Shown piece by piece: positions 46,006-56,154 of a stretch of 64,000 bases of DNA. The stretch covers positions 464,646-528,645 of the forward strand of contig LLEY01000023.1 in assembly GCA_001414485.1 (NCBI GenBank), read 5' to 3'. The notes beneath the pieces are model-generated. The model was not told the DNA's origin. It saw nothing but the letters and a program-made list of their open reading frames with translations, and searched no databases. A program made the position numbers and the translations under genes. How positions within the stretch are numbered: position 1 is the first letter of the stretch; every line of letters begins with the position of its first letter. Origin of the DNA: Calycina herbarum. Lineage: Eukaryota; Ascomycota; Leotiomycetes; Helotiales; Pezizellaceae.

Positions 46006-46470
46006 TATAACGAAACTTAAACAAACTAAATAAAGATAACTAAGTCTCGAAGGTTAGTATATAGTAAGAAGTATAAATACGCTAGGTTGTTTACTTAGAA
46101 GTAAACTTGTTACTTATATTAAAGATATTAAATAAGATAATAAGATTAATAACTAAAGTTTAAGTATAAAGCTCCTATCTAATAGTAGATATACTAGTCT
46201 TATATAGAACCTTTGTTTCTTATATACGTTGCTTACATCGCTCGCGTCGCTCGCGTCGCTCGCGATTAAGGCGATTAGAGCGATGTAGGCGATTACGTCA
46301 CATGACCCCACGTGACTTCTAACATTACTATAACAGTAAGATCCTGAAATCTCTAATATCCTTCTGTATTACTGATTTCCTCCTATGTTACTTTCCTTTC
46401 CTAGATATTATACCTTGTCCTATTAGAACGCTGTCTAGACTACTTACTACGTATACCGTGATTCGTAATA
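46006..46470 (-). repeat. LTR of Gypsy C (right)
   Basis: Starts TATAACGAAACTTAAAC and ends TTCGTAATA. Both termini are altered by transitions. Confidence 0.8.
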
Positions 46471-49400
46471 CTAAGTTACTAATTACCTTAAATATACTTA
46501 TTATTAAGAAGAAAGACGACCTAGATAGAAGAGTATATATTAATTATTAGGAAGTAAATCATACTATAGTTAAGAACGCTTATCTACTACTACCTAGCTA
46601 ATACTTATAAGATAAGTTAGATAAGGTAGTATAATTTACGAAATTAGATTAATAAAACGCTTATAGACTTATATAAATAAAAACTAGAGATAAATAAAAG
46701 ATAGTATTTACCTTACTATTAAGCCTTTATAAATATATAGTTATACCTTTTAGACTTTATAATATACTAGTTATATATTAAAGATAAAATAATAATATTT
46801 TAAGAAATCTTTTAAGAGTAATAGTAATCTATTACTTAGATAATATCTTAATCTTCTTAGAAAAAGAAGAAGAATATAAAGAACATATTAGAGAGGTTTT
46901 ATAATAACTTATAAAAGTAAACTCTTAATTAAAACTCTTAAAATATAAGTTTAGAGTAACTTAGACACTTTTCCTAAAATAGGTATTTAATTTAGAAAAA
47001 ATAGAAATAGATCTAGTAAAGATCTAAGACATCTTAAACTAGAAGTTACTAAAGAATATAAAAGATATACAGTCCTTCTTTAGATTTATAAACTTTTATT
47101 ATCTATTTATATAAAACTATATAAAAATTACTAAACTAATAATAATACTAGTTAAGAAAGCTATTAAATTTATTTAGAATAAACAGGCTAAGGACGCTTT
47201 TTAAAAAATTAAAACAAGGTTTATAAAGAAACCTATTCTATATAACTTTAATATAGAAAAACTAAGTATAATTAAAACAGACGCCTTAGATATATTAATA
47301 AGTACGATTTACCTATAACTAAATAAAAAGGGAAAACTTATATCTATTATATATTATTCTAAAACATTTAACCTAGTATAATAGAACTATAGTATTTTTA
47401 ATAAGGAACTACTTACTATAGTATTAGCTTTAGAATACTAGAGAATTTATTTACAGCTAGTAAAACACCTAGTTATAGTTTTATCTAATTATAAGAACCT
47501 TAAGACGTTTATAACAACTAAGGAACTTATAATAAGATAATTAGCTAAATAAGCAGAGATATTAGAAGGATTTAATATTATTATCTAATATATAAAAGGA
47601 ATATTAAATACTCGAGCTAATACTCTTAGCTAGAAACCTAGATATAAGGGAAATAAGGAGTATAAGAAAATTATAATCTTAAAAACTCTTAAGAATAGAG
47701 ACTTAGTACCTACTATATATAAGATAGTAGTAATAAACGATATTTAGATAAATAGGATTTAAAATATATATAAAGGTTATAACTAGTATATAAAAGGAAA
47801 ACTATAGGTTCCTAGTTTATATACTAAGGAATTCGTATAAGAATACTATACTACGCCTACTTATAGATACTAAGGAATTCGTAAAACCCTCTAGAGAATA
47901 AGATAATACTACTATATTAATTAGTTATCTATAATAGTTAAAGAAGTAATAATAGAATATAATACCTATACTAGGAATAAGGCTTCCTACTATACTCCTT
48001 ATAGACAGATAAACACTACTCTAATACTATATATACCTTAGAAATCAATATCTATAGATTTTATTATTAAGTTACTAAAATCTAAAGATCTAATAATAGG
48101 AGTTAAGTATAACTTAATCCTAGTTATTATAAAGCGACTTACGAAGTATATAATTCTAATAGTATATATAGAGTTAAGTATAGCTAAGGAACTAGTATTT
48201 ATATTCCTTAGAGAAGTAGTCTTAAGATATAGACTATTAGAAGAAATACTCTTAAATAGAGATAAGCTCTTTACTTTAAAATTTTAGATTACTCTTATAG
48301 AATAATTAGAAGTAAAAAGAAAGCTCTTTATAGCTTTTCACTCTTAAACAAATAGAGGAAATAAATAGATAAATTAGATAGTTAAAATATACCTTTATTA
48401 TTATATAAACTACTAGTAAAACAACTAGGTAGAACTACTGCTCTTAATATAGTTTACCTATAATAGTTTAGTAATAGAAACAATACTTATTATACTATTC
48501 TATACTAACTTTAGGTACGAATTATTAGTATATTAAGAACCGCTATCTACGACTATCGATAACTAACTTACTTATGTTTATATCTTGAAAATTAAGAGTC
48601 TATATAAAGAACTTATAGAGGACTTATAATTTATAGTAGAAAGAAATACATACTACTATAATAAACAACGTAGTTAGGAGCTAACGCTAAAAGAGGGGGA
48701 TAAAGTCTATTTAATATAGAAAAACATTAATATAAAAAGACTAAGTAATAAACTAGATTATAAAAAACTTAGACTATTTAAAATTAAATAAGTTAAGAGA
48801 CTTTTAAATTATAAATTAGTACTACTAAGGATAATAAACATCTATCTAGTATTCTATATATCCTTACTTAAACTAGCACTACTAGGAGTACTACTAGCTC
48901 TACTTATAGAAATTCAACTAGTAAACCTAAATATTAAATATAAAGTTAAGAGGATTCTTAACTATAAACTTATTAGAAGATAAGTTAAGTATTTAATTAA
49001 ATAGTTAAATTACCTATACTTAGAAAACACTTAGGAACTAAAAAGCAACCTTAACCGTTACCTAAGGGAACTTCAGGAGTTCTACTATTAAAACCTAGGG
49101 TTGCTTATATCTTATAATTAAGAGGAAAGGAGTCTAGAAAGGCAGGGTCGAGAGACAGTTCGAGAGCGAGGTCGGAGGTAGGAAGGGCGGCTAGCCTAGT
49201 AGCCTCTTCCTCTCTATACTCCTTCTCTTTCTATCTTTCCCTATTTTTTCTCTCTTCCTCCTCTTTCTCTTCTAGCTTAGCTATAGAATTTAAACTAGAC
49301 TAGATTAGCTGCTGTTCTTACTTGTTAAGTTAGCGCTAAAGTTTTTATAAACGAAGAACCTTAGTAGCCGCTTCCTATTAGGACTGCTAGGCCTATTCTT

Positions 49401-49753
49401 CTTCGTCCCTTAGTTTTCGTTATTACTAGTTGATTAAGGACTAGTTAGAAAGTAAGGGTATTCGGTTTTGTAACTTAACGTTATAGGATTTCTTCTACCT
49501 TATATACTTAGAACATTTGTTAACCTCTAAAGTTAAAGCTATAGCTATACATCTTTGCCTAGAGTATTTATATCGAGTATAAGGAGCTATCTCTTTACCT
49601 GATTTATTAATACGCTTTATAAGTTCGATCTAGTGTTTATATTCGGAAGCACGAGTAGTATTTATATTAAAACTAGAAGAGTTAATAGCTCTTTAATAAT
49701 ATTTCTTAGACTATACTTAAGTATAGGGACACGCTAGTCTAAGAAGGGGATAG

Positions 49754-50210
49754 TATTACGAATTACGTTTTACGTAATAAGTAGTCTAGACAGCGCTCTA
49801 ATAGGATAAGGTATAACGTCTAGGAAATAGAAAAGTAATATAAGAGGGAATCTGTAATATAGAAGAACATTTAGGAATTCTAGGATCTTACTATTAGAAG
49901 TTGGTTGTAATCACGTGACTAGGAAAGGGTAAGCGACATAGCCGACGAGTCGACCATGTCGGCTATGGTTGGGTAGATCGACCATGGCGGCCGGAGGGTA
50001 TGAAAGCTCTATATAGGACTGGCACGTCTGCTATTAGATAGGAGCTTCGTGCTCAACTTTAGTTATTAATCTTATTATCCTACTTAATATCTTTGATATA
50101 AGTAACGAGTTCACTTCTAAGTGAACAAACCATCGTGTCTATACTTCTTACCTGTATACCAACCTTCGAGACTTAGTCACCTTTGTTTAGTTCGTTTGAG
50201 TTTCGTTACA
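49754..50210 (+). repeat. 3' LTR of Gypsy B
   Basis: 457 bp, ending GTTTCGTTACA. The last ~300 bp keep many CA/TG dinucleotides and are clearly less mutated than the 5' LTR. Confidence 0.8.
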
Positions 50211-50904
50211 GTTATCCTCTACGCAACTCGAGTATATAATTTGCTATATCTTCTACACTACCTAGCCGGGGCGCAAATCCTCTCGTATCTAGATTAAGTA
50301 TATTTTGAATAATCACCTCCTCTTCTATTATAGTTATTTTATGATTTGCTGGCCGGTGTTTGCTAAGAGTAGTTCGACCAGCTATTCTATCGGTAAGTAT
50401 AGAATAAGGGACTCTGTATAGCTTCGCAGCTTTACTACGGTTTATTCGTTTAGATGATCGAATAGCTTCGATAGCTAGGATAATTCGAGCTTCTTAGGTT
50501 TGAGATTCTATTAGGTAGTTGTTGAGAAAACGTGTGTTAAAGTTGGAGGTAGTGGGGTAGGGAAAAAATTCACAAGGTCCTGATAATTACGAGGTCCTAG
50601 TATACCACGTTATATATAAATAATATTAGAAATCTTAGATACTAACTAATTATAATAGCTAAGTTATTAAAGAAATTAAAAAAAATCTATGAATACAGGG
50701 GTAATTTTAAGCGAATCGTTAGTTATAGCTAGTAAGCGTTTAAAAATTTCAATATTACTTATTTATATAGTAATAAAGGAGATTTTTTAATTTTATTAAT
50801 TTTTATTAAGAGTTATAGATTTTTACTAGGGTTGCACAGACGTTTTTTGTATGTATTTTTAGTGATCGACTCGGTGATATAATCGACTCGCTGATAAACC
50901 ACGT

Positions 50905-51380
50905 TATATATAAGTTCTAATATCTTTCTACAAGTACGAGAGGCTAATTCCTCTCTCGCTCTTTAGATTCCTAGAATCAACACACCTCTCTCAAATGAGA
51001 TATACGACGGTTGTATTGTCTTTTGTCTATTATTACTAAGTGCTAAAGGTTCCTCTTATATATAAAACTCTAATTTACAGATATAAATACTCTCTTCTAT
51101 TATTCTTTTCTCTTAAGGCGTCTTACTCCGATAAAGTCTAGCTACCTACTTAACTCTATAAAATCTATCTTAGTATTCTATGATGTTAGTATAAAAGACA
51201 CCTCTGTTTTGCCTCTAATACCTTCTTTTTTTCTCTCTTCTTACTATGAAAACACACTTTATTAATACTAACTAAAGCCGAAAGTAAAAAGACAAACATA
51301 CTTATAAGAAGAAATTTCCGTATCTCAAAAACAACACACTTCTACTAAACACACTAAACACACTGAACACCTCACAAATA
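50905..51380. other. AT-rich right flank of the nest, family unknown
   Basis: Moderately stop-rich sequence with no recognisable protein, grading into normal composition by about 51400. It may be the right half of whatever lies at 29195-29621. Confidence 0.35.
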
Positions 51381-52094
51381 CTAAGCTCCTGCCATACACA
51401 AATTCTTTATATTCTAGAATTAGACTCTTTAAACACCAAACAATCCTCAAAATCAGTTTCGGGGTTTTTTATAGAGCCAAAATTGAGGTATACCCCTGCT
51501 TTGAAATAGGTGTCCAAACTACAGGTGGGCTGCCAAGCTACTGTATGTTTGAAATGAGAGTTGTAAGCTATTAGTTATCCAGTTATCCAGTCATCTACGA
51601 GTAAGCCATCCAAAAACTTGGGGGCTAAGGAAAGAGTTCAGTAACCCAACAATTGTTGCGTAAGCTATATAATAAGGAGCAAGCTAGATAAAAGTTGGGG
51701 GCTTAAAATTAAAAGTATGGAAAATCTAGCCCCTAAAACTAAACTATCGAACTAGCTTTTGACCTTCACCTCAACTCTTCTCGCACTGATGATATTCCTA
51801 GACCACACTCGTTTTCTGTTAAAACATTTCCCAACAAGCGTACTAATAGACTACTCAACTACTCGAGTAGTCTATATATAGTAGTAATATATAAATATAA
51901 GCTAAAAAGTTCTACTTTTAGTAGTGAAAAATAAGAGATACTTGAAATTAGATAAGAAACTAATAACTCTTACTTCTCCTCTCTCTTTCTCTTTTAAATA
52001 GATATAAACTTGGAAAGTTTTTATAATTTCCAACCCTATAACTATACCCTGATATTAGGCCCGAGTCACCCGACCGTCGGTCCGAATCGGCCTG
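51381..52094. other. Intergenic, nothing recognised
   Basis: No gene supported. A CTCGAGTAG palindromic cluster occurs at 51850-51872, like the one at 52095. Confidence 0.4.
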
Positions 52095-52193
52095 TACTAC
52101 TCGAGTAGTGTTGAGTAGAGTGGAGTAGAGTAGTACTTAAAATCCCTTGAGTAGAGTAGAGTAGCGGTCACTACTCTACTCTAATCTACTCAT
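52095..52193. repeat. GAGTA/TACTC simple-repeat palindromic cluster
   Basis: About 100 bp dominated by GAGTA and its complement, arranged so that the left TACTACTCGAGTAGTG core is palindromic and the right half (CTACTCTACTCTAATCTACT) complements the centre. Confidence 0.6.
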
Positions 52194-54270
52194 TTAATAC
52201 GCTGTTCCCAACAACCACCCCTCTTTAATCCCACCCACACTCCTCAGCACTACGCGATAACCCCCACCTCGACGTCTCAACTACCACTACATCTCCTCCA
52301 GTACCAGACACAAGGATTGGGAAGAACAGAACAAACGAAATACATACAGCCTACGTTCAGAACCGCAATCTGGTCTTCATCAAAGACCATGTTCTCGAGC
52401 GGACATTGAACCATCCTCTTCCAACGCTATAGTGTACACTAGAAAGGGTTTTTCCGTCTGTTGATGATAAGTGTGAGTTGATTCTCTTACGTAAGATCCT
52501 ACCACACAGACACGCAGATCCCATCATATCATAGTATTATCTATCTTGTTCCCCTTTTACTTTTACCCCTAGGATATATATACATACCTAACCTGCTAAA
52601 AAATCCCGTCATATATTTTCCAACCTCGAACTCTTATTATTATAATATCAAACGCTTCGCACCTCCGCCTACAACTCTTTCCATCCTTCTTTTCCAACTA
52701 TGACCTAAACCCCAAACAGAAAAGGAAAAGAAAGAAACATGGCATGCAAAACAAAAAGCCCCCGGAACCAGTGACTTACCGAGTGAGTCTACTACCCTAA
52801 CCACCTTCCATCCTGCTTCTCTCAACTCAAAACACCCCTCCCCCACCAGCCCGTCTTCCACTCCTTCATTAATACCCATACCTCACAATCTCTGACAACA
52901 ACAGCCAGGAAAACCCCCGAGGAGGACTCCTCTCAAACCCGACTCATCTCTCGGCGTCAAATTCCCAACTAAAACCTACTCCTCCCTACTCCTCCCTCTC
53001 TCCCTCAAAACTCCCCCCTCCAACACCTAATCTCCACAACCACAGGGACCCCGAGAACCCCATCTCCACTCACAAACAAACAAACAAGAAGAAAAAAGAA
53101 ATCGACAGCAGACTCATATTCGGTAGCAGTTCATTTGCTCAAAAATCCCAAGAGAGAGAGAGAGAGAGCTAAGAAGAAGCTTCTTCCCGAGATACTTATT
53201 TATGCCTAGGTACTCGAAACAAAAACAAAAATAAAAATAAAAAAACAAGCCAAACCAAGCCAAACCAAGCCAGGCCCAAGGGTCCAAGGGTCCAATTTGA
53301 ATTTGAATTTGCCAGACTCGCCAGACTCGCCAGATCAAAGCTAACTTCGAGGGACCTTCATATACATACACATCAAACCTCGTGTCACACTTCGCCCCCA
53401 AGAATGAAGGGGGAAGAAAAGAAGAGGGGAAAAACGGTCGATTCAATGACTTCTCAAGGTATCAAGCATAAGTCTTACCCCTTCAGCTCACCAAGAGAGA
53501 AGAAAATACAAAGAGCCTAGGGAAAGAGGGTCTTGTTACTCACGGAGAATACAATCACAGTCATATTTATTTTCTCTTGGTCTATCATCTTGAATTCTCG
53601 TTCTTGAAATTCCTTGATTTTGTAATGATTCTTCTCTTGGTATTCAATTCCCATTCTTTTTATACCCCGTGTACCGTATTAACCACCACCTTCGATTTCA
53701 ATTTCCTTTCCAAGTGAATTGACACTCCATTCCTCTCCCTGATTCCTCTCCTTCATCCCCTACACCTCATCACATCTCACATCTCACTTTCACACCTCAC
53801 TGTCCCCATCACTCATTCTCCCCACCCCACCCCATCACATCACATCTCCCCTATCCCCTCGCTTCCAACCCTCATTCCCACCCTCCCATCAATCGCCCCC
53901 AAAAAGAAGAAGAAGAAAACGTATAGATTCCCACCAAGAAATCCAAATAAATCGGGAAAGAAAGAATAAGGTATCTCGAGGTAACAGGCCCAGATCCCCA
54001 GGAAGGTCCGTGGAGTCCCCTGTCTCAAGTCCCACTTGAAAAAACAGAACAATGAAAATCATTTCATCTTCTCACATATGCATGTCGTAAATTGTTGCAT
54101 AGCCATCTGGCGGCTCAGAAGGAAAAAAAACTCCAAACTATCCAATAACTCCCCACCCAAAATTTCGAAGCGGCGTACGTATGTATTCCTATCCTCTCGC
54201 GTTTCATCTATCTGCCTAATTTCCTCTGCACCCAAAACACCACGGACATGCACTCCAAACCCCCCTCCCG
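52194..54270. other. Intergenic and 3' flank of the zinc-module gene
   Basis: Low-complexity tracts (AG repeats near 53154-53168, AAAACAAAAAT runs near 53218-53248, tandem CAAACCAAGC and GGGTCCAA repeats near 53250-53300). Open frames here have biased composition and no family resemblance. No gene is supported. Confidence 0.45.
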
Positions 54271-55445
54271 TCAAGCAACCGAAGCCATATCAATATTCAA
54301 CTTCGCCAACTTCGCCTCAACCCTCTTCACAATCTCCGGGTCCGGCTCAGGATCAACCCTCATAGGCGGCGCCCTCGTACACACATGACATCTCTCATGC
54401 CCACACCTCACGCAAGCCTGCGCCGGTATCTCCTTTCCGCTGTCGGGGTGAGGGACGGGAGGATAGACTTTCGAACAGTGGTGACAGGCGTACCTAACCG
54501 TGTTGGAGGGATTGGATGATGGGAGATCACCGGGGTATCCATGAGGATATTTTTTCTTCTTTTCGCTGTGGGAAAAGCATGTTAGATTTTGGATGATAAG
54601 CATTTACTGGGGAAGGAAGGAAGAACTTACGGATCTCGTGGACAATCTGCACAACGACCGTGTGAACAACCGGGGCAGATCTTGGAGTTGGCTGTGAAAA
54701 GGGCAGAACATCCGCAGCAATTTCTTCGAACCCGTTGCATCGGTTTCTTCCGAACCAACGGTTGGCATCCGGGTTTTGGGCTAGGTTTGGTGAGAGCGAT
54801 TTCCTCCCTGAGATTCCAGTAATGGTCAGGCTCGATGTAGGAAGGCGATAGATTGGCCGGAACGACCTTTTCCTTTTCCTTTCTCTCCGTCTTAAGAGGT
54901 GGGTATCGTGGACAGCTCTTACATCTGATATGCTCGCAAGAAGAGCATATCTTGTTTCCCCCAAAAACGGTATTGCATTTATGGCATTGACGATGAATGC
55001 GTACTCGAATTGGCTTCTCGATACGATAGACCACTTTGTCTGTACCAGTATGTTGTTGAGGTTCGATGGTTACTCGAAATCTCTCGCCTAACTTTCGAGC
55101 ACGTTCGGCGTGTACTTCGGATCGAACCGTTTTCTTGAGCTGAGGTCCATCGGGTGAGATATTTGGTTCCTCCACTGGTTTTGTTTCCTTGGTCGTGGCA
55201 ACGGCTGGCTGGGAAGGTTCTTTGATCGTGCTGTCATTGGTTAGTTGCGTCGAGAGTGATCACATCTCGAGTGAGTCCTACCTTGGTCCAGCTGTCGACG
55301 ACGTGGGAGCGGCGGTTGGTTTTGCGGAGAATGGTAACCTCTTGGATCCATCGCTCCTCTTCAACACCGTCTTCATCCTCGACAATAAACCTCCCTTTTT
55401 CTTCTCCTCTGGCACATTTGGCCCTGTTTTGGCGGTAGAACTCAT
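54271..55445 (-). CDS. Protein with three tandem CxxC zinc modules
   Basis: Three exons (55445-55282, 55230-54631, 54565-54271) give 352 residues with GT-AG introns of 51 and 65 bp, in phase 2 both times. The start is the ATG of MSSTAKTGPNVPEEKKKGG. The basic Ser/Thr-rich N-terminus looks disordered. Three copies of the pattern CxxC, a spacer of 9-20, CxxC, four residues, CxxC follow: CHKC/CSSC/CKSC, CCGC/CPGC/CADC and CHHC/CVRC/CHVC. Each copy is followed by a Pro-Arg or Thr-Arg turn (PRYPP, PRDP, TRAPP). The exon 2/3 boundary falls between modules two and three. Similar cysteine arrangements occur in conserved fungal proteins of unknown function. Zinc binding is likely; a DNA-, RNA- or protein-binding role cannot be decided. 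Confidence 0.85.
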
Positions 55446-55869
55446 GTTTGATTGCAATTGAAGGACCAATCAATGTGAAATATATAGCAGAAATCCGAGC
55501 TCGAGTTTGACGTTATCGGTCCATTAAAGATGATGTAATTGTGTGGTAGGAAAGTTTCGAAACGGCGTTGGTGCCCAGTTGGAAGCCGTTGCCATCCAAA
55601 CTGTCGGGCGACCCGAATGATATAGAGTTTGCAATGATATCAATGCAGTTAACGTCTAGGGATGCGATCGACGCGATGCGATGGGTGAAATCAAGTAGTC
55701 CGTCGACTCCAAACCGAGTGGGCGGGAATATCAGTTATGCTAAGCCGTTCGACGGCGTTTTCCTATAGACGAGAGGTGCGAATGTGCGAATCGTTGACGA
55801 GTTGCTGGACCCGGGGTCAAGTTGGGGATGAGCTTTGTTTTGAGTTGGCTCTCAGCAGATCATGTAGGC
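55446..55869. other. Upstream region of the zinc-module gene
   Basis: Probable 5' leader and promoter. No clear TATA box; a TATATAG-like site on the + strand at about 55480 is in the wrong orientation to be counted. No gene. Confidence 0.4.
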
Positions 55870-55935
55870 TGGTTCTTGGGTGGTTCTTGGGTGGTTCTTG
55901 GGTGGTTCTTGGGTGGTCCTTGGGTGGTCCTTGGC
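55870..55935. repeat. Six-copy 11-bp minisatellite
   Basis: TGGTTCTTGGG is repeated four times, followed by two TGGTCCTTGG(G) variants. Located about 430 bp upstream of the zinc-module gene start. Confidence 0.85.
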
Positions 55936-56114
55936 TTGGGCCGGTGGGTGACGACTCTGACAGACAAGCTGTGATGAGTGGTGGAGCGCGAAGCGATATG
56001 ACAAGACAGGGTGTGCGAGGGCGCGAGGGCCTGTGTTGAGCGGAGACACGGGGCTCGAGACGGGGCACTTGGGATGCTTCAGGGGCACAATTTAGTGGAG
56101 AGCCCCGAATGATT

Positions 56115-56154
56115 GGGAGGTGGGGAGGGGAGGTGGGGAGGGGAGGGGAGGAAT
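56115..56154 (+). repeat. G-rich tract
   Basis: Repeated GGGAGG and TGGGGAGGGGAGG units. At least six runs of three or more Gs in 40 bp could form a G-quadruplex. Confidence 0.5.

Larger units (their letters stand above)
39693..46470 (-). mobile_element. Gypsy C chromovirus retrotransposon, nested in Gypsy B
   Basis: 6778 bp with 465-bp LTRs (39693-40157 and 46006-46470), inverted relative to its host, with target duplication CTAAG. Same family as Gypsy 1 and B. Minus-strand remains include reverse transcriptase YYLDNILIFLEKEEEYKEYV (about 43040-43100) and an open 62-codon N-terminal gag piece (45971-45783). Many stops; inactive. Confidence 0.85.
36664..50210 (+). mobile_element. Gypsy B chromovirus retrotransposon, nested in F2 and split by Gypsy C
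   Basis: LTRs of 457 bp (36664-37120 and 49754-50210) and target duplication GTTAT. The internal + strand region is homologous to Gypsy 1: gag and zinc knuckle at about 37900-38030, then an interruption at 39693-46470 by Gypsy C. Beyond it come reverse transcriptase with YYLDNILIF (about 46830-46860), integrase (about 48050-48300) and a chromodomain-like KYLIK.LNYLYLENT (about 48985-49035). Stops throughout. Confidence 0.85.
29761..50610 (-). mobile_element. Fot1/pogo-type transposon, copy F2, split by two Gypsy insertions
   Basis: Inverted repeats starting ACGTGGTATACCAGGACC lie at 29761 and end at 50610, flanked by TA. The body is in three parts (29761-30689, 36122-36663, 50211-50610) that together give about 1.87 kb and align in order with the Fot1 copies at 21562 and 61813. 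The minus-strand transposase reads NFNKTGFIIGVI at the first catalytic block, so the Asp and Glu are lost, and stops are frequent. Confidence 0.85.
29622..50904. mobile_element. 433-bp TIR element (outermost identified layer of the nest)
   Basis: The left part (29622-29758) and right part (50611-50904) carry inverted repeats of more than 100 bp, starting ACGTGGTTTATCAGCGAGTC, flanked by TA. Without its insert it is about 433 bp, the same size as the elements at 14867 and 17447. No coding capacity. The terminal bases ACGTGGTTTATCAG match the Fot1 element ends in this window. Confidence 0.8.

Noticed and set aside
53114..53446. 110-codon minus-strand frame with many Phe/Leu/Ser codons
   Set aside because: It is composed of simple repeats (AAAACAAAAAT, AG tracts) read as codons; composition explains it.
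54036..54365. 109-codon + strand frame overlapping the zinc-module gene
   Set aside because: It overlaps the antisense of a well-supported spliced gene, with no motif of its own.
55737..56088. Overlapping frames around the minisatellite
   Set aside because: Open frame results from the 11-bp repeat and high GC content; peptides are repetitive (TQEPPKNHPR-like) with no splice or start support.
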